Below, in pieces: positions 52,031 through 60,657 of a stretch of 64,000 bases of DNA. Position numbers and translations under genes: made by a program. Under the pieces are notes generated by a model that made no database searches, was not told where the DNA came from, and saw only the letters and a list, made by a program, of their open reading frames with translations. The stretch is from Christensenella sp964592155 (lineage in GTDB: Bacteria > Bacillota > Clostridia > Christensenellales > Christensenellaceae), in the NCBI GenBank assembly GCA_964592155.1, contig CAZQDA010000002.1, positions 1 to 64,000 of the forward strand. The letters are read 5' to 3'. Within the stretch, counting starts at the first letter, position 1, and every line of letters begins with the position of its first letter.

Positions 52031-52831
52031 TCAGAATGCCGTGCATCCGCCGTCTACAGCCAAAAGGTGACCCGTCGTATAGCTGGAGACATCAGAGGCC
52101 AGATAAATACATGCTCCAACAATTTCTTCCGGATCCCCAAAACGCCCGATTGGATAGCGCCTGAGCATTGTTTCACCATAATCCGGCTCGTTATCAATGC
52201 ACTGCTTTAATAGCGGTGTAAAAAATGTTCCCGGAATAATTCCGTTTACACGCACGCCGCGGCTGGCCCATTCCACTCCCGCTGTCCTTGTAAGCTGGGC
52301 AACGCCACCTTTGCTGCAGCTATAACCTATGCTCTCCGGATTCGCGACAACAGAGGCAATTGATCCAAAATTAATAATACTCCCCTTCCCCTGCTGAAGC
52401 ATTTTCTGCCCCACATATTTGAGCATCAGGAAGCTGCCCCTTAAGTTAACGTCAATAATTCTATCAAAAGCATCCTCGTCAAAATCTTCTGTCGGCATCC
52501 TTTTTGCAATCCCTGCGATATTTGCCAATACATCAATCTTTCCATATGTATCATAAATCTCATTGGTCAGATTTTTTACTTGCTCAATATTTGTTACATC
52601 GATTTGCCTTGAGATCGCTCTGAGTCCGGCGGCGGTTAATTCTTTTGCCAGGCCTGACACCGCCGCTTCATTTTGATCCGCCAAAACGGTAATCGCGCCG
52701 CTCATCGCCATCCCTTTGGCTACTTCTTTCCCAAGCCCGCTGCCCGCCCCCGTAATGATCGCGACTTTATCCTCCAGGCTGAACCTTTGCGTCCAGAGAA
52801 ACGCCTCCACTTTTTTTCCTGTAATTTCCAC
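52031..52831 (-). CDS. SDR-family oxidoreductase
   Basis: A 266-residue short-chain dehydrogenase resembling gluconate 5-dehydrogenase/KduD-type enzymes. Cofactor motif TGAGSGLGKEVAKGMA, NAG-type motif LANIAGIAKR, catalytic Ser in IINFGSIASVV, and YxxxK in GYSCSKGG. The start is GTG with AAGGAG about 10 bases upstream. It is the first gene of the module 2 operon, just downstream of a LacI-type operator. Confidence 0.9.
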   Translation of the reverse strand: MEITGKKVEAFLWTQRFSLEDKVAIITGAGSGLGKEVAKGMAMSGAITVLADQNEAAVSGLAKELTAAGLRAISRQIDVTNIEQVKNLTNEIYDTYGKIDVLANIAGIAKRMPTEDFDEDAFDRIIDVNLRGSFLMLKYVGQKMLQQGKGSIINFGSIASVVANPESIGYSCSKGGVAQLTRTAGVEWASRGVRVNGIIPGTFFTPLLKQCIDNEPDYGETMLRRYPIGRFGDPEEIVGACIYLASDVSSYTTGHLLAVDGGCTAF

Positions 52832-52929
52832 TTTTCCTATTCTCCTTCCATGAAAAAATTTGTATCAGAAACAGGCCCAAAATAACCCAAAGATTATTCT
52901 GGAATAGAATCAACTATTCTCTGTTTTTC

Positions 52930-52945
52930 GGATTAACGTTTACCC
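52930..52945. promoter_or_regulatory. LacI-type operator upstream of the module 2 operon
   Basis: GGATTAACGTTTACCC, a near-palindrome around a central CG as typical for LacI-family sites. It matches the site in front of lacI (GGGTTACCGTTTACCC) at 13 of 16 positions and lies about 100 bases before the SDR start. Confidence 0.65.
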
Positions 52946-53015
52946 TCTCGGGTTTAGAATATCTGGCCTCCCATACACCATATGTTTAACTGGCGTTGGT
53001 GTGTCGTCGCTTTTG

Positions 53016-54059
53016 CTAATACATGCCATCGTAAATGTCAAGGTTCGCCTGCAAAATTAGTTCAGGCCTATAATAAGAGGAACGGAATCCCCCTTGTGGA
53101 TCTGATAGATAATGAAATAAAGTCTTTACACTTCTTTTTGCATTTTCATATTGATTTTGAAATAAGCTTGCCGTAAGCATTCCTTCTTTGATGCACTGCG
53201 CAAGTTCAGGATATAAATCCTGCCCTATGATGTTAACTTTCTTGGTTAGTCCGTAATCTTTCACGCATTGACAAACAGGATATGCGTTTGCAGAGCCTAC
53301 ATATATCCCTTCGATGTCGAGCTTAAGATCGAGCATTTTCTGCGTCATTCGATATGTCTCTTCATACTCATATCCTGAAAAAAACAATCCTTTGAAATCA
53401 AGTCCCCTGATTGCGCATTCATCCTTAAATGCCTGCACGCACTTGACATGAATATTAACGCTTAAATCCGGAATCATACATACAACCGGTGTATCGGGTC
53501 CTGAAATCATCCTCAAAAACTGTCCTGCCATTCTGCCGAGCACATCTCCGTTGGAGACTACTTCTCCAATGCAATGCATGTTGTCGATTGGCGAGGTGGA
53601 GATTGCCACAACCGGGATATTAAACCCCTGCATGTCATGAATAATCTCAGAGATTCCATTATTATACTGGTTAAAACAAGAAACAATGCCCGAAACATTG
53701 CGTTTATATAGTTCTTTCCATGCGCGTTTCGTGTCTTCTGCGTCATCCACTACTTCGACAATTCCAGTTACATTGAAATCTCTTAGTTCGTCAAGCGCTT
53801 CACGCACGCCGCCTTCCACATATTTCATAAACTGCGGCGGATGCCTTGGAATGATTGCCGCAATACTCAGTACATCGCGCGCAAGCGCCTGTGCAACTCT
53901 GTTTGGTACATAATTCATTTCTTCTGCAGCTTTAATTATTTTCTCCCGCAGTTCGTTACCCACTTTGGGTTTATTGTTTAAGGCCTTATAGACCGTAGTA
54001 ACCGATATACCAAGCCGCTCCGATATATCTCTTATCGTAACACGTTTGCTGTCGGACAT
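53016..54059 (-). CDS. LacI-family transcriptional regulator
   Basis: A 347-residue repressor with the N-terminal lac-type helix-turn-helix (VTIRDISERLGISVTTVYKALNNKP), the hinge helix VPNRVAQALAR, and a periplasmic-binding-like sensor domain (GIVSCFNQYNNGISEII, GIYVGSANAYPVCQCV). The ATG at 54059 has AAAGG upstream. It is encoded just before the SDR/ABC/URO-D operon. Matching operators lie at both promoters, pointing to autoregulation and local control. Confidence 0.93.
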   Translation of the reverse strand: MSDSKRVTIRDISERLGISVTTVYKALNNKPKVGNELREKIIKAAEEMNYVPNRVAQALARDVLSIAAIIPRHPPQFMKYVEGGVREALDELRDFNVTGIVEVVDDAEDTKRAWKELYKRNVSGIVSCFNQYNNGISEIIHDMQGFNIPVVAISTSPIDNMHCIGEVVSNGDVLGRMAGQFLRMISGPDTPVVCMIPDLSVNIHVKCVQAFKDECAIRGLDFKGLFFSGYEYEETYRMTQKMLDLKLDIEGIYVGSANAYPVCQCVKDYGLTKKVNIIGQDLYPELAQCIKEGMLTASLFQNQYENAKRSVKTLFHYLSDPQGGFRSSYYRPELILQANLDIYDGMY

Positions 54060-54105
54060 CTTACAAAGCCTTTCTTGAGTAAAAATCAATTGGTTGTCGG
54101 AAGTG

Positions 54106-54125
54106 CAGGGTTACCGTTTACCCTG
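54106..54125. promoter_or_regulatory. LacI-type operator at the lacI promoter
   Basis: CAGGGTTACCGTTTACCCTG, an imperfect 20-bp palindrome centred on CG, right downstream of the -10 box, where a bound repressor would block transcription start. Confidence 0.75.
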
Positions 54126-54133
54126 TTATATAT

Positions 54134-54162
54134 TTTATAACATGGATGATTCTATTTGTCAA
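54134..54162 (-). promoter_or_regulatory. Sigma-A promoter of lacI
   Basis: On the minus strand, TTGACA (54157-54162), a 17-base spacer and TATAAA (54134-54139), close to the sigma-A consensus. Start of transcription is expected near 54127, abutting the operator. Confidence 0.8.
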
Positions 54163-54190
54163 TAGATTTTCTGATCTCAGTTCGCCAATC

Positions 54191-54226
54191 AAAAAAAGAA
54201 GGACGTTTGTTTTGCGCCCTTCTTTT
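54191..54226 (-). terminator. Terminator of the nicotinate phosphoribosyltransferase gene
   Basis: A 12-bp stem with one mismatch (54194-54205 and 54215-54226, AGAAGGACG against CGCCCTTCT) followed by T residues on the minus strand. Confidence 0.8.
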
Positions 54227-54236
54227 GTTATTTTAT

Positions 54237-55664
54237 CTATTTCTTTTCATTGAGCAGCTTTTTTTTGAGATTATATAATCCATCCGACAGGTCTACCTTA
54301 TAAAGATGCGGACGCTTAATCCGCTTAAATTCATCCCAGAAAGAAGCCATATCCCTGCGCGCATATTCCTGTATTTCTTTTAAGCAGGGAGATTCATATA
54401 CCTGCTTTCCGTCCATAAAAACGGGAACCAGCAAATCTTTCAATTCATAATCCGTGATCGTCATTTTCTTCCATGTTTCAATCGGATCGAAAATGGTGAG
54501 AGGCTGCGTTTCATCAATCTCTTCCGAATCCAGCATAATGAGGTCCGCAATTGCCATATGGTCCGTTTTCCCATAAATACGTTTGATCTTTTTAATACCC
54601 GGATTTGTGATTTTCCATACGTTTTCACTGATTTTGAGCTTGGGAACCATTTCGCCATCCACCACATTGGCGCAAAGTTTGTAAACACCGCCCAGCGCCG
54701 GATGATCATGTCCTGTGATCAGCCTTGTCCCAACGCCCCACACATCTATTTTAGCACCTTGCTGCTTTAAATCCGCAATCGTATACTCGTCGAGATCGCT
54801 AGAAGCAGATATTTTCGCGTTTTCAAACCCCGCATCGTCGAGCATTTTGCGTGCGCGTTTTGAAAGATACGCAAGATCTCCTGAATCAAGACGGATTCCA
54901 AGCGGCTCATGTCCCTTTTCCCTCAACTCACGAAAAACTGTGATTGCGTTGGGAATGCCGCTTTTAAGCGTATCATAAGTGTCCACAAGTAACAAACATC
55001 CATTGGGGAATGTATTTGCATAGGCACGAAAAGCAGTCAACTCATCCGGAAAACTCATCACCCAGCTGTGCGCGTGCGTTCCCGCCGCTGTTGCGCCAAA
55101 CATTTGTGCCGTTAATACATTAGAAGTAGAGGTGCATCCCCCGATAATCGCGGCTCTTGCGCCATAGATGCCGGCATCCGGTCCCTGCGCTCTGCGCAAT
55201 CCAAACTCCAGCACCGCATCTCCCTGTGCCGCATAAACAACCCTGCTCGCTTTTGTGGCGATCAGTGTCTGATGGTTTACAATATTGAGAAGCGCCGTCT
55301 CTATGAGCTGCGCCTCACTGATGGGCGCACACACACGCACGAGCGGTTCCATTGGAAATACGACAGTCCCCTCAGGAATTGCGTAAATTTCTCCTGTAAA
55401 GCGAAATTCCCGCAAATACTCTATAAACTCTTCATCGAACAAATTCAAAGAACACAAATATTGAATGTCTTCCTCTTCAAAGCGCAAATTGTTGATCAGA
55501 TCAATCACCTGCTCGAGTCCCGCGCATACGGCATAATTGGTTTCATCCCCCTGCCGCCTGAAAAAGAGATCATAGACTGCTTTATCTTTGTGCCTTCCTG
55601 CCTTATAATACCCATACATCATTGTAAGCTGGTATAGGTCTGTCAGCATTGTGAGATTTCTCAA
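54237..55664 (-). CDS. pncB: Nicotinate phosphoribosyltransferase
   Basis: A 475-residue enzyme making nicotinate mononucleotide from nicotinate and PRPP for NAD salvage. N-terminal TMLTDLYQLTMMYGYYKAG and the core LEFGLRRAQGPDAGIYGARA, GTHAHSWVMSFPDE, PLGIRLDSGDLAYLSKRAR and WGVGTRLITGHDHPAL are typical. The start is set at TTG 55664 (RNLTMLTDLY), 6 bases after AGGTG; a GTG three codons upstream sits within that site. NAD kinase is also in the window. Confidence 0.92.
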   Translation of the reverse strand: MRNLTMLTDLYQLTMMYGYYKAGRHKDKAVYDLFFRRQGDETNYAVCAGLEQVIDLINNLRFEEEDIQYLCSLNLFDEEFIEYLREFRFTGEIYAIPEGTVVFPMEPLVRVCAPISEAQLIETALLNIVNHQTLIATKASRVVYAAQGDAVLEFGLRRAQGPDAGIYGARAAIIGGCTSTSNVLTAQMFGATAAGTHAHSWVMSFPDELTAFRAYANTFPNGCLLLVDTYDTLKSGIPNAITVFRELREKGHEPLGIRLDSGDLAYLSKRARKMLDDAGFENAKISASSDLDEYTIADLKQQGAKIDVWGVGTRLITGHDHPALGGVYKLCANVVDGEMVPKLKISENVWKITNPGIKKIKRIYGKTDHMAIADLIMLDSEEIDETQPLTIFDPIETWKKMTITDYELKDLLVPVFMDGKQVYESPCLKEIQEYARRDMASFWDEFKRIKRPHLYKVDLSDGLYNLKKKLLNEKK

Positions 55665-55697
55665 GAATAACACCTACCTAATCTTTTTAATAAAATG

Positions 55698-55723
55698 AAA
55701 AGCGGAAAAACATTTCCGCTTTT
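55698..55723 (-). terminator. Terminator of lgt
   Basis: An 11-bp stem AAAAGCGGAAA/TTTCCGCTTTT (55698-55708, 55713-55723) with a 4-base loop; A/T tails on both sides make it potentially bidirectional. Confidence 0.8.
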
Positions 55724-55736
55724 TTCGTCATGAAAA

Positions 55737-56573
55737 TCAGGCTTCTTTTGCTTCAGCCTTTGCATCTCTGCAATATTTTCCTTCATAAAGGGCATTTGGT
55801 TTGTTACGCTTACGCATCACAATCAGATAAACCGCGCCGATTGCAATGAGTACAACCGACAAGAACTGTGATACAGGAATTCCCGGAGCAAGCTCGAGCG
55901 TCTGCACGCGGATTCCTTCAATCCAAAACCTTCCGATTCCATAAGCGATCAAATACATCGCAAAAACATTTCCATCGTGCTTTGCTTTGCGCGCATACCA
56001 CAGCAGCAGCGCCAGTACGCCCAAATCCCAGACGCTTTCATAGAAAAATGTAGCCAGATGCCATTGCCCGTCCGCCTGTGCAAACACGCCGTAAGGAAAA
56101 AATTGCAGGTTGGGATCGTTAATCACAAGCCCATAGGCTTCCTGATTGACAAAATTTCCCCATCTGCCGATTGCCTGCCCCAAAATAAGACCCGGCGCAC
56201 AGATGTCAAGAAGACGTCCCAATGGAAATTTACGCCACTTCGCAAGAATGAGCGCCGCGATAATACCGCCGATCAACGCGCCATAGATAGCAATTCCGCC
56301 ATTCCATACCGCAATAATCTCATCCAGATGCTGTGAATAATATTCCCATTCAAACGCCACATAATAGATACGCGCGCCAACAATAGATAGCGGGAGCGCC
56401 AGAATCATAAAATCAATCAAAAGCTCCGACGTATAGCCCCTGCGCTTTGCTTCAAGCACCGCTACAAGAACCCCCAGCACGATACCACACGCAATCAAAA
56501 TTCCATACCATGCGATATCCAGCCCTTCTATTCCGAATAAATTATGAACTGCTATTTTATCAGGCATACTCAT
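55737..56573 (-). CDS. lgt: Prolipoprotein diacylglyceryl transferase
   Basis: Lgt (278 residues) transfers diacylglycerol to the lipobox Cys of prolipoproteins, such as the four encoded in this window. It has seven hydrophobic segments and the signature AIGRWGNFVNQEAYG, with the catalytic region YYVAFEWEYY and a C-terminal GIGRFWIEGIR. It lies 16 bases downstream of the acyl-CoA ligase gene. Confidence 0.95.
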   Translation of the reverse strand: MSMPDKIAVHNLFGIEGLDIAWYGILIACGIVLGVLVAVLEAKRRGYTSELLIDFMILALPLSIVGARIYYVAFEWEYYSQHLDEIIAVWNGGIAIYGALIGGIIAALILAKWRKFPLGRLLDICAPGLILGQAIGRWGNFVNQEAYGLVINDPNLQFFPYGVFAQADGQWHLATFFYESVWDLGVLALLLWYARKAKHDGNVFAMYLIAYGIGRFWIEGIRVQTLELAPGIPVSQFLSVVLIAIGAVYLIVMRKRNKPNALYEGKYCRDAKAEAKEA

Positions 56574-56589
56574 TGTATTTATCTTTCCT

Positions 56590-58254
56590 TTATGCTGTCT
56601 CTATTTTGGCAGCGTCTTTCAGATCCAATACTTCAATCGCCCATTCGCGCATTTTGTATTTCTGTATTTTCCCACTTGCCGTCATGGGGAATTCTTCCAC
56701 AAAGCGAATATAGCGGGGCGATTTAAATCTTGATAATCCGTCTCTTACAAATTCGATCATTTCTTCTTCTGTCGCGGATACACCGTCTTTTAAAATGATG
56801 CATGCCAGTACTTCTTCGCCATAACGTTTATCCGGCACGCCGATTACCTGCACATCGCGCACTTTATCGTTTGTGTAGAGAAATTCTTCAATTTCGCGCG
56901 GATAAATGTTTTCCCCTCCGCGGATAATCATATCTTTCAAACGGCCTGTTATTTTAAAATAGCCGTTCTCGTCCATTGTGCCAAGATCTCCTGTGTGCAG
57001 CCATCCATCCTCGTCAACGGCCTGTGCCGTTGCTTCGGGCATCTTATAATATCCTTTCATGATATTATATCCACGTCCGACAATCTCTCCCTGCACATCA
57101 AACGGCGCGTCTTCACCCGTTTCAGGATCGACAATTTTCACTTCCACGCCCGGAATCTGCTTGCCAACAGTCGCAACACGCACCTCGATCGGATCGTCCG
57201 TTGTGGTCATTGTCATCGCGGGAGACGCTTCCGTCTGACCGTAAGTAATCGTAATTTCGCTCATATTCATATCCGAAACGGCCCGTTTCATAAACTCAAT
57301 CGGGCAGGGAGACCCAGCCATAATGCCGGTTCTCAGTGTGGAAAAATCATACTTTTTAAAATCAGGATGATCGAGCATGGAAATAAACATGGTCGGTACG
57401 CCGTGCACCGCCGTGCATTTCTCCATCTGGATTGCATTCATAACCTTTACAGGATTAAAGTGGTCAATCAATACCATCGTCGCGCCGTGGGTGTAAGACG
57501 CCATTACGCCAAGAACGCAGCCAAAGCAATGAAATAAAGGAACCGGAATGCACAGAATGTCATTATGCGTAAACTTCATGCAATCACCGATTGCCATGCC
57601 GTTATTGACCAGATTATAGTGAGTCAGCATAACGCCTTTGGGAAAACCTGTCGTTCCTGAAGTATATTGCATATTGATGACGTCATGAATATCGAGTTCT
57701 TTTTTTCTCGCGGTCAGCTCTTCCTGCGACACTTTATCGGCGAAAGTCAGAATATCCTCCCACAGGAACATGCCGGGATGCCGTTCCTGATCCAGGAAAA
57801 TCACGTTTTTAAGAAAAGGCAGCTTCTCACACGAAAGTTCACCCGGCTTGCTTGTCTTGAGTTCCGGACAAAGGCCGTTGATATGATCCACATAATTGTT
57901 ACCCTTCACGCCTTCCATCATGATCAGCGTCATGGTGTCGCTCTGCTTGAGCAGATATTCCAGCTCAAACTGCTTATAATTGGTATTGACCGTAACCAAA
58001 ACCGCCCCCATCTTTGCAGTCGCAAACTGGGTTATGATCCATTCAGGATAATTGCTTGCCCAAATGGAGACTTTATCTCCTTTTTGGATTCCCATTCCCA
58101 TAAACCCGCGCGCGACAAGGTCTGTCAGTTCATTAAACTGTTTATAGGTATACCGTACATCCAGATATGGCGAAACAACAGCATCCTGATCAGGATACAA
58201 CGTTGCCTGTTTCTCCAATAAATCTCCAATTGTTATTTCCATCAGTGCAGACAT
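56590..58254 (-). CDS. AMP-dependent acyl-CoA synthetase
   Basis: A 554-residue ANL-superfamily ligase that activates a carboxylic acid through an acyl-AMP. Motifs: the P-loop YTSGTTGFPKGVMLTH, the core TYGQTEASPAMTMT, WLHTGDLGTMDENGYFKITGR and the C-terminal catalytic Lys in TASGKIQKYKMRE. Overall layout resembles medium-chain fatty acid ligases (FadK/FadD3-like). The ATG at 58254 has GGAGG 9 bases upstream. The fatty or aromatic substrate is not deducible. Confidence 0.92.
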   Translation of the reverse strand: MSALMEITIGDLLEKQATLYPDQDAVVSPYLDVRYTYKQFNELTDLVARGFMGMGIQKGDKVSIWASNYPEWIITQFATAKMGAVLVTVNTNYKQFELEYLLKQSDTMTLIMMEGVKGNNYVDHINGLCPELKTSKPGELSCEKLPFLKNVIFLDQERHPGMFLWEDILTFADKVSQEELTARKKELDIHDVINMQYTSGTTGFPKGVMLTHYNLVNNGMAIGDCMKFTHNDILCIPVPLFHCFGCVLGVMASYTHGATMVLIDHFNPVKVMNAIQMEKCTAVHGVPTMFISMLDHPDFKKYDFSTLRTGIMAGSPCPIEFMKRAVSDMNMSEITITYGQTEASPAMTMTTTDDPIEVRVATVGKQIPGVEVKIVDPETGEDAPFDVQGEIVGRGYNIMKGYYKMPEATAQAVDEDGWLHTGDLGTMDENGYFKITGRLKDMIIRGGENIYPREIEEFLYTNDKVRDVQVIGVPDKRYGEEVLACIILKDGVSATEEEMIEFVRDGLSRFKSPRYIRFVEEFPMTASGKIQKYKMREWAIEVLDLKDAAKIETA

Positions 58255-58452
58255 TGACAATTGCCTCCTTGAAATTCTAAAACTTAACTTTTATATTTTA
58301 TCAAATATATATTGTTTAAGCAACATTCCGCCAAAAAAAGTTGTCGGCTTCACAGGTGCAGATTGCGAAGACAAAAGAAAGAGGACAATTCAAATCCGAA
58401 TCACCGGTATGCCTTGCCCTCTATGGTTTCCTCTATGCGGAGGAATGACTGT

Positions 58453-60438
58453 TTACTCAGGCGTATCCTGCCTGACGCGGAATTTAGACACCATGCTGCT
58501 TAAAATCTGTGCCTGTGAAGAAAGCTCCTCGCTCGCCGCAGCGGATTCCTCGCTTGTCGCCGAGGTTGTTTGAACCACAGTAGAAATCTGGTCAACGCTC
58601 GTTACGATCTGTTGCATTGTATCCGCCTCTTCCTCCACAGTTTGAGAAATTTCGCGCACATCGCTTGCGACATTCTTTGTGGTTGAATTGATCGTATCCA
58701 TTGTGTTGACCGTCGCCTCAGCGCTCTGCGCCATATTATTGATCGATTGAACCGTGCTTTCGATCAGCGTCGCTGTATTTTTTGCGGCCTCCGTCGACTT
58801 ACCTGCTAGATTTCTTACCTCGTCAGCAACCACCGCAAAGCCGCTGCCCGCAGCGCCTGCCCTAGCTGCCTCCACCGCGGCATTCAACGCGAGAATATTG
58901 GTTTGGAATGCAATATCTTCAATCGTTTTGATTATTTTGCTGATCTCCGCAGATTCCGCATTGACCTGATGAATCTCATTCATCAAGGTCTGCATTTGAC
59001 TGTAGGTAGACTGAATACCCGTTTCCACTACGCCTGTATCGTCTGTAATTTTTGTAATACTTTCCCCTGTGCGCCTGAATTGATCCTGCATGCTGGCAAT
59101 CACCGCAGATAACTCCTGCACAGAGGCTGCCTGCTCTGTCGCCCCCTGCGCCAATGCCTGCGCTCCGCTTGCCACCTGTCCGCTGCTCGAAAAGAACTGC
59201 TCCACAGCCGCTTCCACTTGCTTGATCGTACTTGACATTTCCCTGCCCAGACGGGAAAGCGAAGTCTCAATTTCCTTATAATTTCCTATATACTCCTGTG
59301 CCGTTTGCGCGGCAAAATTTCCGTCCGACATTTCGCTTGTTACCCTGTCGATATCTTCAATATACATCTTAATCGAGCTGGTTGTTTTTTGGATGGAACG
59401 CAGCAGCTTATCGATTTCATAGCTGTTGTTTTTGATATGACCGGTCTCCACGTTCAGATTCCCGTTTGAGAGCTCTTCCAAAACCCCCGCCGCCTGCATA
59501 ATGGGCGTAAAGAATGTTTTTGCAAAAAGAACCAACACCACGATAATAACAATGATTGCAAACAGGAATACAAGTATCCCCGTGATCATCCCCGAACCGA
59601 TTTCCTGATTCATGCTTTGTGTGGAATAGGTCGAGATAATTTTCCAATCATTCCCCGGAACATCAACCGCAGTAATAATGCGCTCTTGACCGTCGTAATC
59701 AGTCAATTTTATATGGTCTGCGGTTCCATCCATAAGGCTCTGCAACGGCGCATAAATCCCGTTGTCCACTTCTGTAAGTGTTGCAAGCTCTTCCCCTACA
59801 GGTTTAAACTGATCGATCGGATGCGCAATGATTTTGCCATCCTTGTTTACCAGAAAAGAATAGGAACCGTCCTGCGTCACCGATTGCTGAATAAAGTTTA
59901 CAATACTGTCAATGGACACGTCAAAGGAGATCACTCCTAAAATCTGCCCGTTGTTTTCGACCTTTCTTGCAATGGAAATAATATTCTGTTTTGTATCTGC
60001 GTCGATATAAGGCTCCAGAACAACCACCTCTTCAGACTGCGCGGCCTGTTTGTACCAATCCCGCTCGGTAGGAACATAGCCGGCTTCAGGCGTCCAGAAT
60101 GATGAATCCAGATAATCATTATTGGGCGCTGCCATATAGACACTCAAAATGTCCGGATACTTTTCAGCCCTTGCTGCAAGATATTGCGCAAATGCCGTTT
60201 TATCTGCAAAGGGATTTCTCAAGGCAGCCTCGTCTGCAAAGTCCGATAATACAATTTTGTATTGATCCAAATAAGCGCCGGCATTGGCCGCAACATCCGT
60301 CGCATTGGCCGCCAATTCAAGCTCCGCCTGCTTGTTGGCGTATTTCACAGTAGAGTCCAGCTTGGAATAAATTGCCACTGAACATACTAAAATCAAAATC
60401 GGAATAATAATGAGTAAAAGCTTTTTGCTGAGTTTCAT
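58453..60438 (-). CDS. Methyl-accepting chemotaxis protein with dCache sensor
   Basis: A 661-residue chemoreceptor: membrane helix (KKLLLIIIPILILVCSVAIYS), an extracellular double-Cache domain (about residues 30-280), second helix (MITGILVFLFAIIVIIVVLV), HAMP, then the signalling hairpin with the tip FQTNILALNAAVEAARAG and DEVRNLAGKSTEAAKN. The membrane-distal Cache has TERDWYKQAA, then EPYIDADT and VISFDVSI, which fit the amino-acid-binding dCache pattern (RxWY...YxD...D). The ATG at 60438 has GGGAG 9 bases upstream. It supports motility together with the flagellin gene. Confidence 0.93.
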   Translation of the reverse strand: MKLSKKLLLIIIPILILVCSVAIYSKLDSTVKYANKQAELELAANATDVAANAGAYLDQYKIVLSDFADEAALRNPFADKTAFAQYLAARAEKYPDILSVYMAAPNNDYLDSSFWTPEAGYVPTERDWYKQAAQSEEVVVLEPYIDADTKQNIISIARKVENNGQILGVISFDVSIDSIVNFIQQSVTQDGSYSFLVNKDGKIIAHPIDQFKPVGEELATLTEVDNGIYAPLQSLMDGTADHIKLTDYDGQERIITAVDVPGNDWKIISTYSTQSMNQEIGSGMITGILVFLFAIIVIIVVLVLFAKTFFTPIMQAAGVLEELSNGNLNVETGHIKNNSYEIDKLLRSIQKTTSSIKMYIEDIDRVTSEMSDGNFAAQTAQEYIGNYKEIETSLSRLGREMSSTIKQVEAAVEQFFSSSGQVASGAQALAQGATEQAASVQELSAVIASMQDQFRRTGESITKITDDTGVVETGIQSTYSQMQTLMNEIHQVNAESAEISKIIKTIEDIAFQTNILALNAAVEAARAGAAGSGFAVVADEVRNLAGKSTEAAKNTATLIESTVQSINNMAQSAEATVNTMDTINSTTKNVASDVREISQTVEEEADTMQQIVTSVDQISTVVQTTSATSEESAAASEELSSQAQILSSMVSKFRVRQDTPE

Positions 60439-60582
60439 ATGAAAATTCTCCCATCGTATTCTGTAAAAGCTTTGGAGTTCGTTAAAAAACATTATGATAA
60501 AAAAACGAACATACAGTATAGTTTTTTATTATATAGCAAATAGAGAATAATGTAAACCGCGACTATAAAAGTATCATTTTGT

Positions 60583-60620
60583 TTAAATAAAAGAGCGCAA
60601 CCGTGCAAACTGCGCTCTTT
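60583..60620 (-). terminator. Terminator of eno
   Basis: A 10-bp perfect stem AAAGAGCGCA/TGCGCTCTTT (60590-60599, 60611-60620) followed on the minus strand by TTTTATTT, 37 bases after the enolase stop. Confidence 0.85.
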
Positions 60621-60657
60621 CGTGCTGCTTTTATAATAAAAATATTTTTCCAAAAGA

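Noticed and set aside
52902..52919. GAATAG-AATCAA-CTATTC inverted repeat upstream of the SDR gene
   Set aside because: Six-base arms in AT-rich sequence are likely by chance, and it does not resemble the LacI sites nearby.
58255..58452. Terminator after the chemoreceptor gene
   Set aside because: Only short, weak pairings (for example CCTC/GAGG) and a CTCTATG direct repeat are present; no stem with a U-run could be supported.
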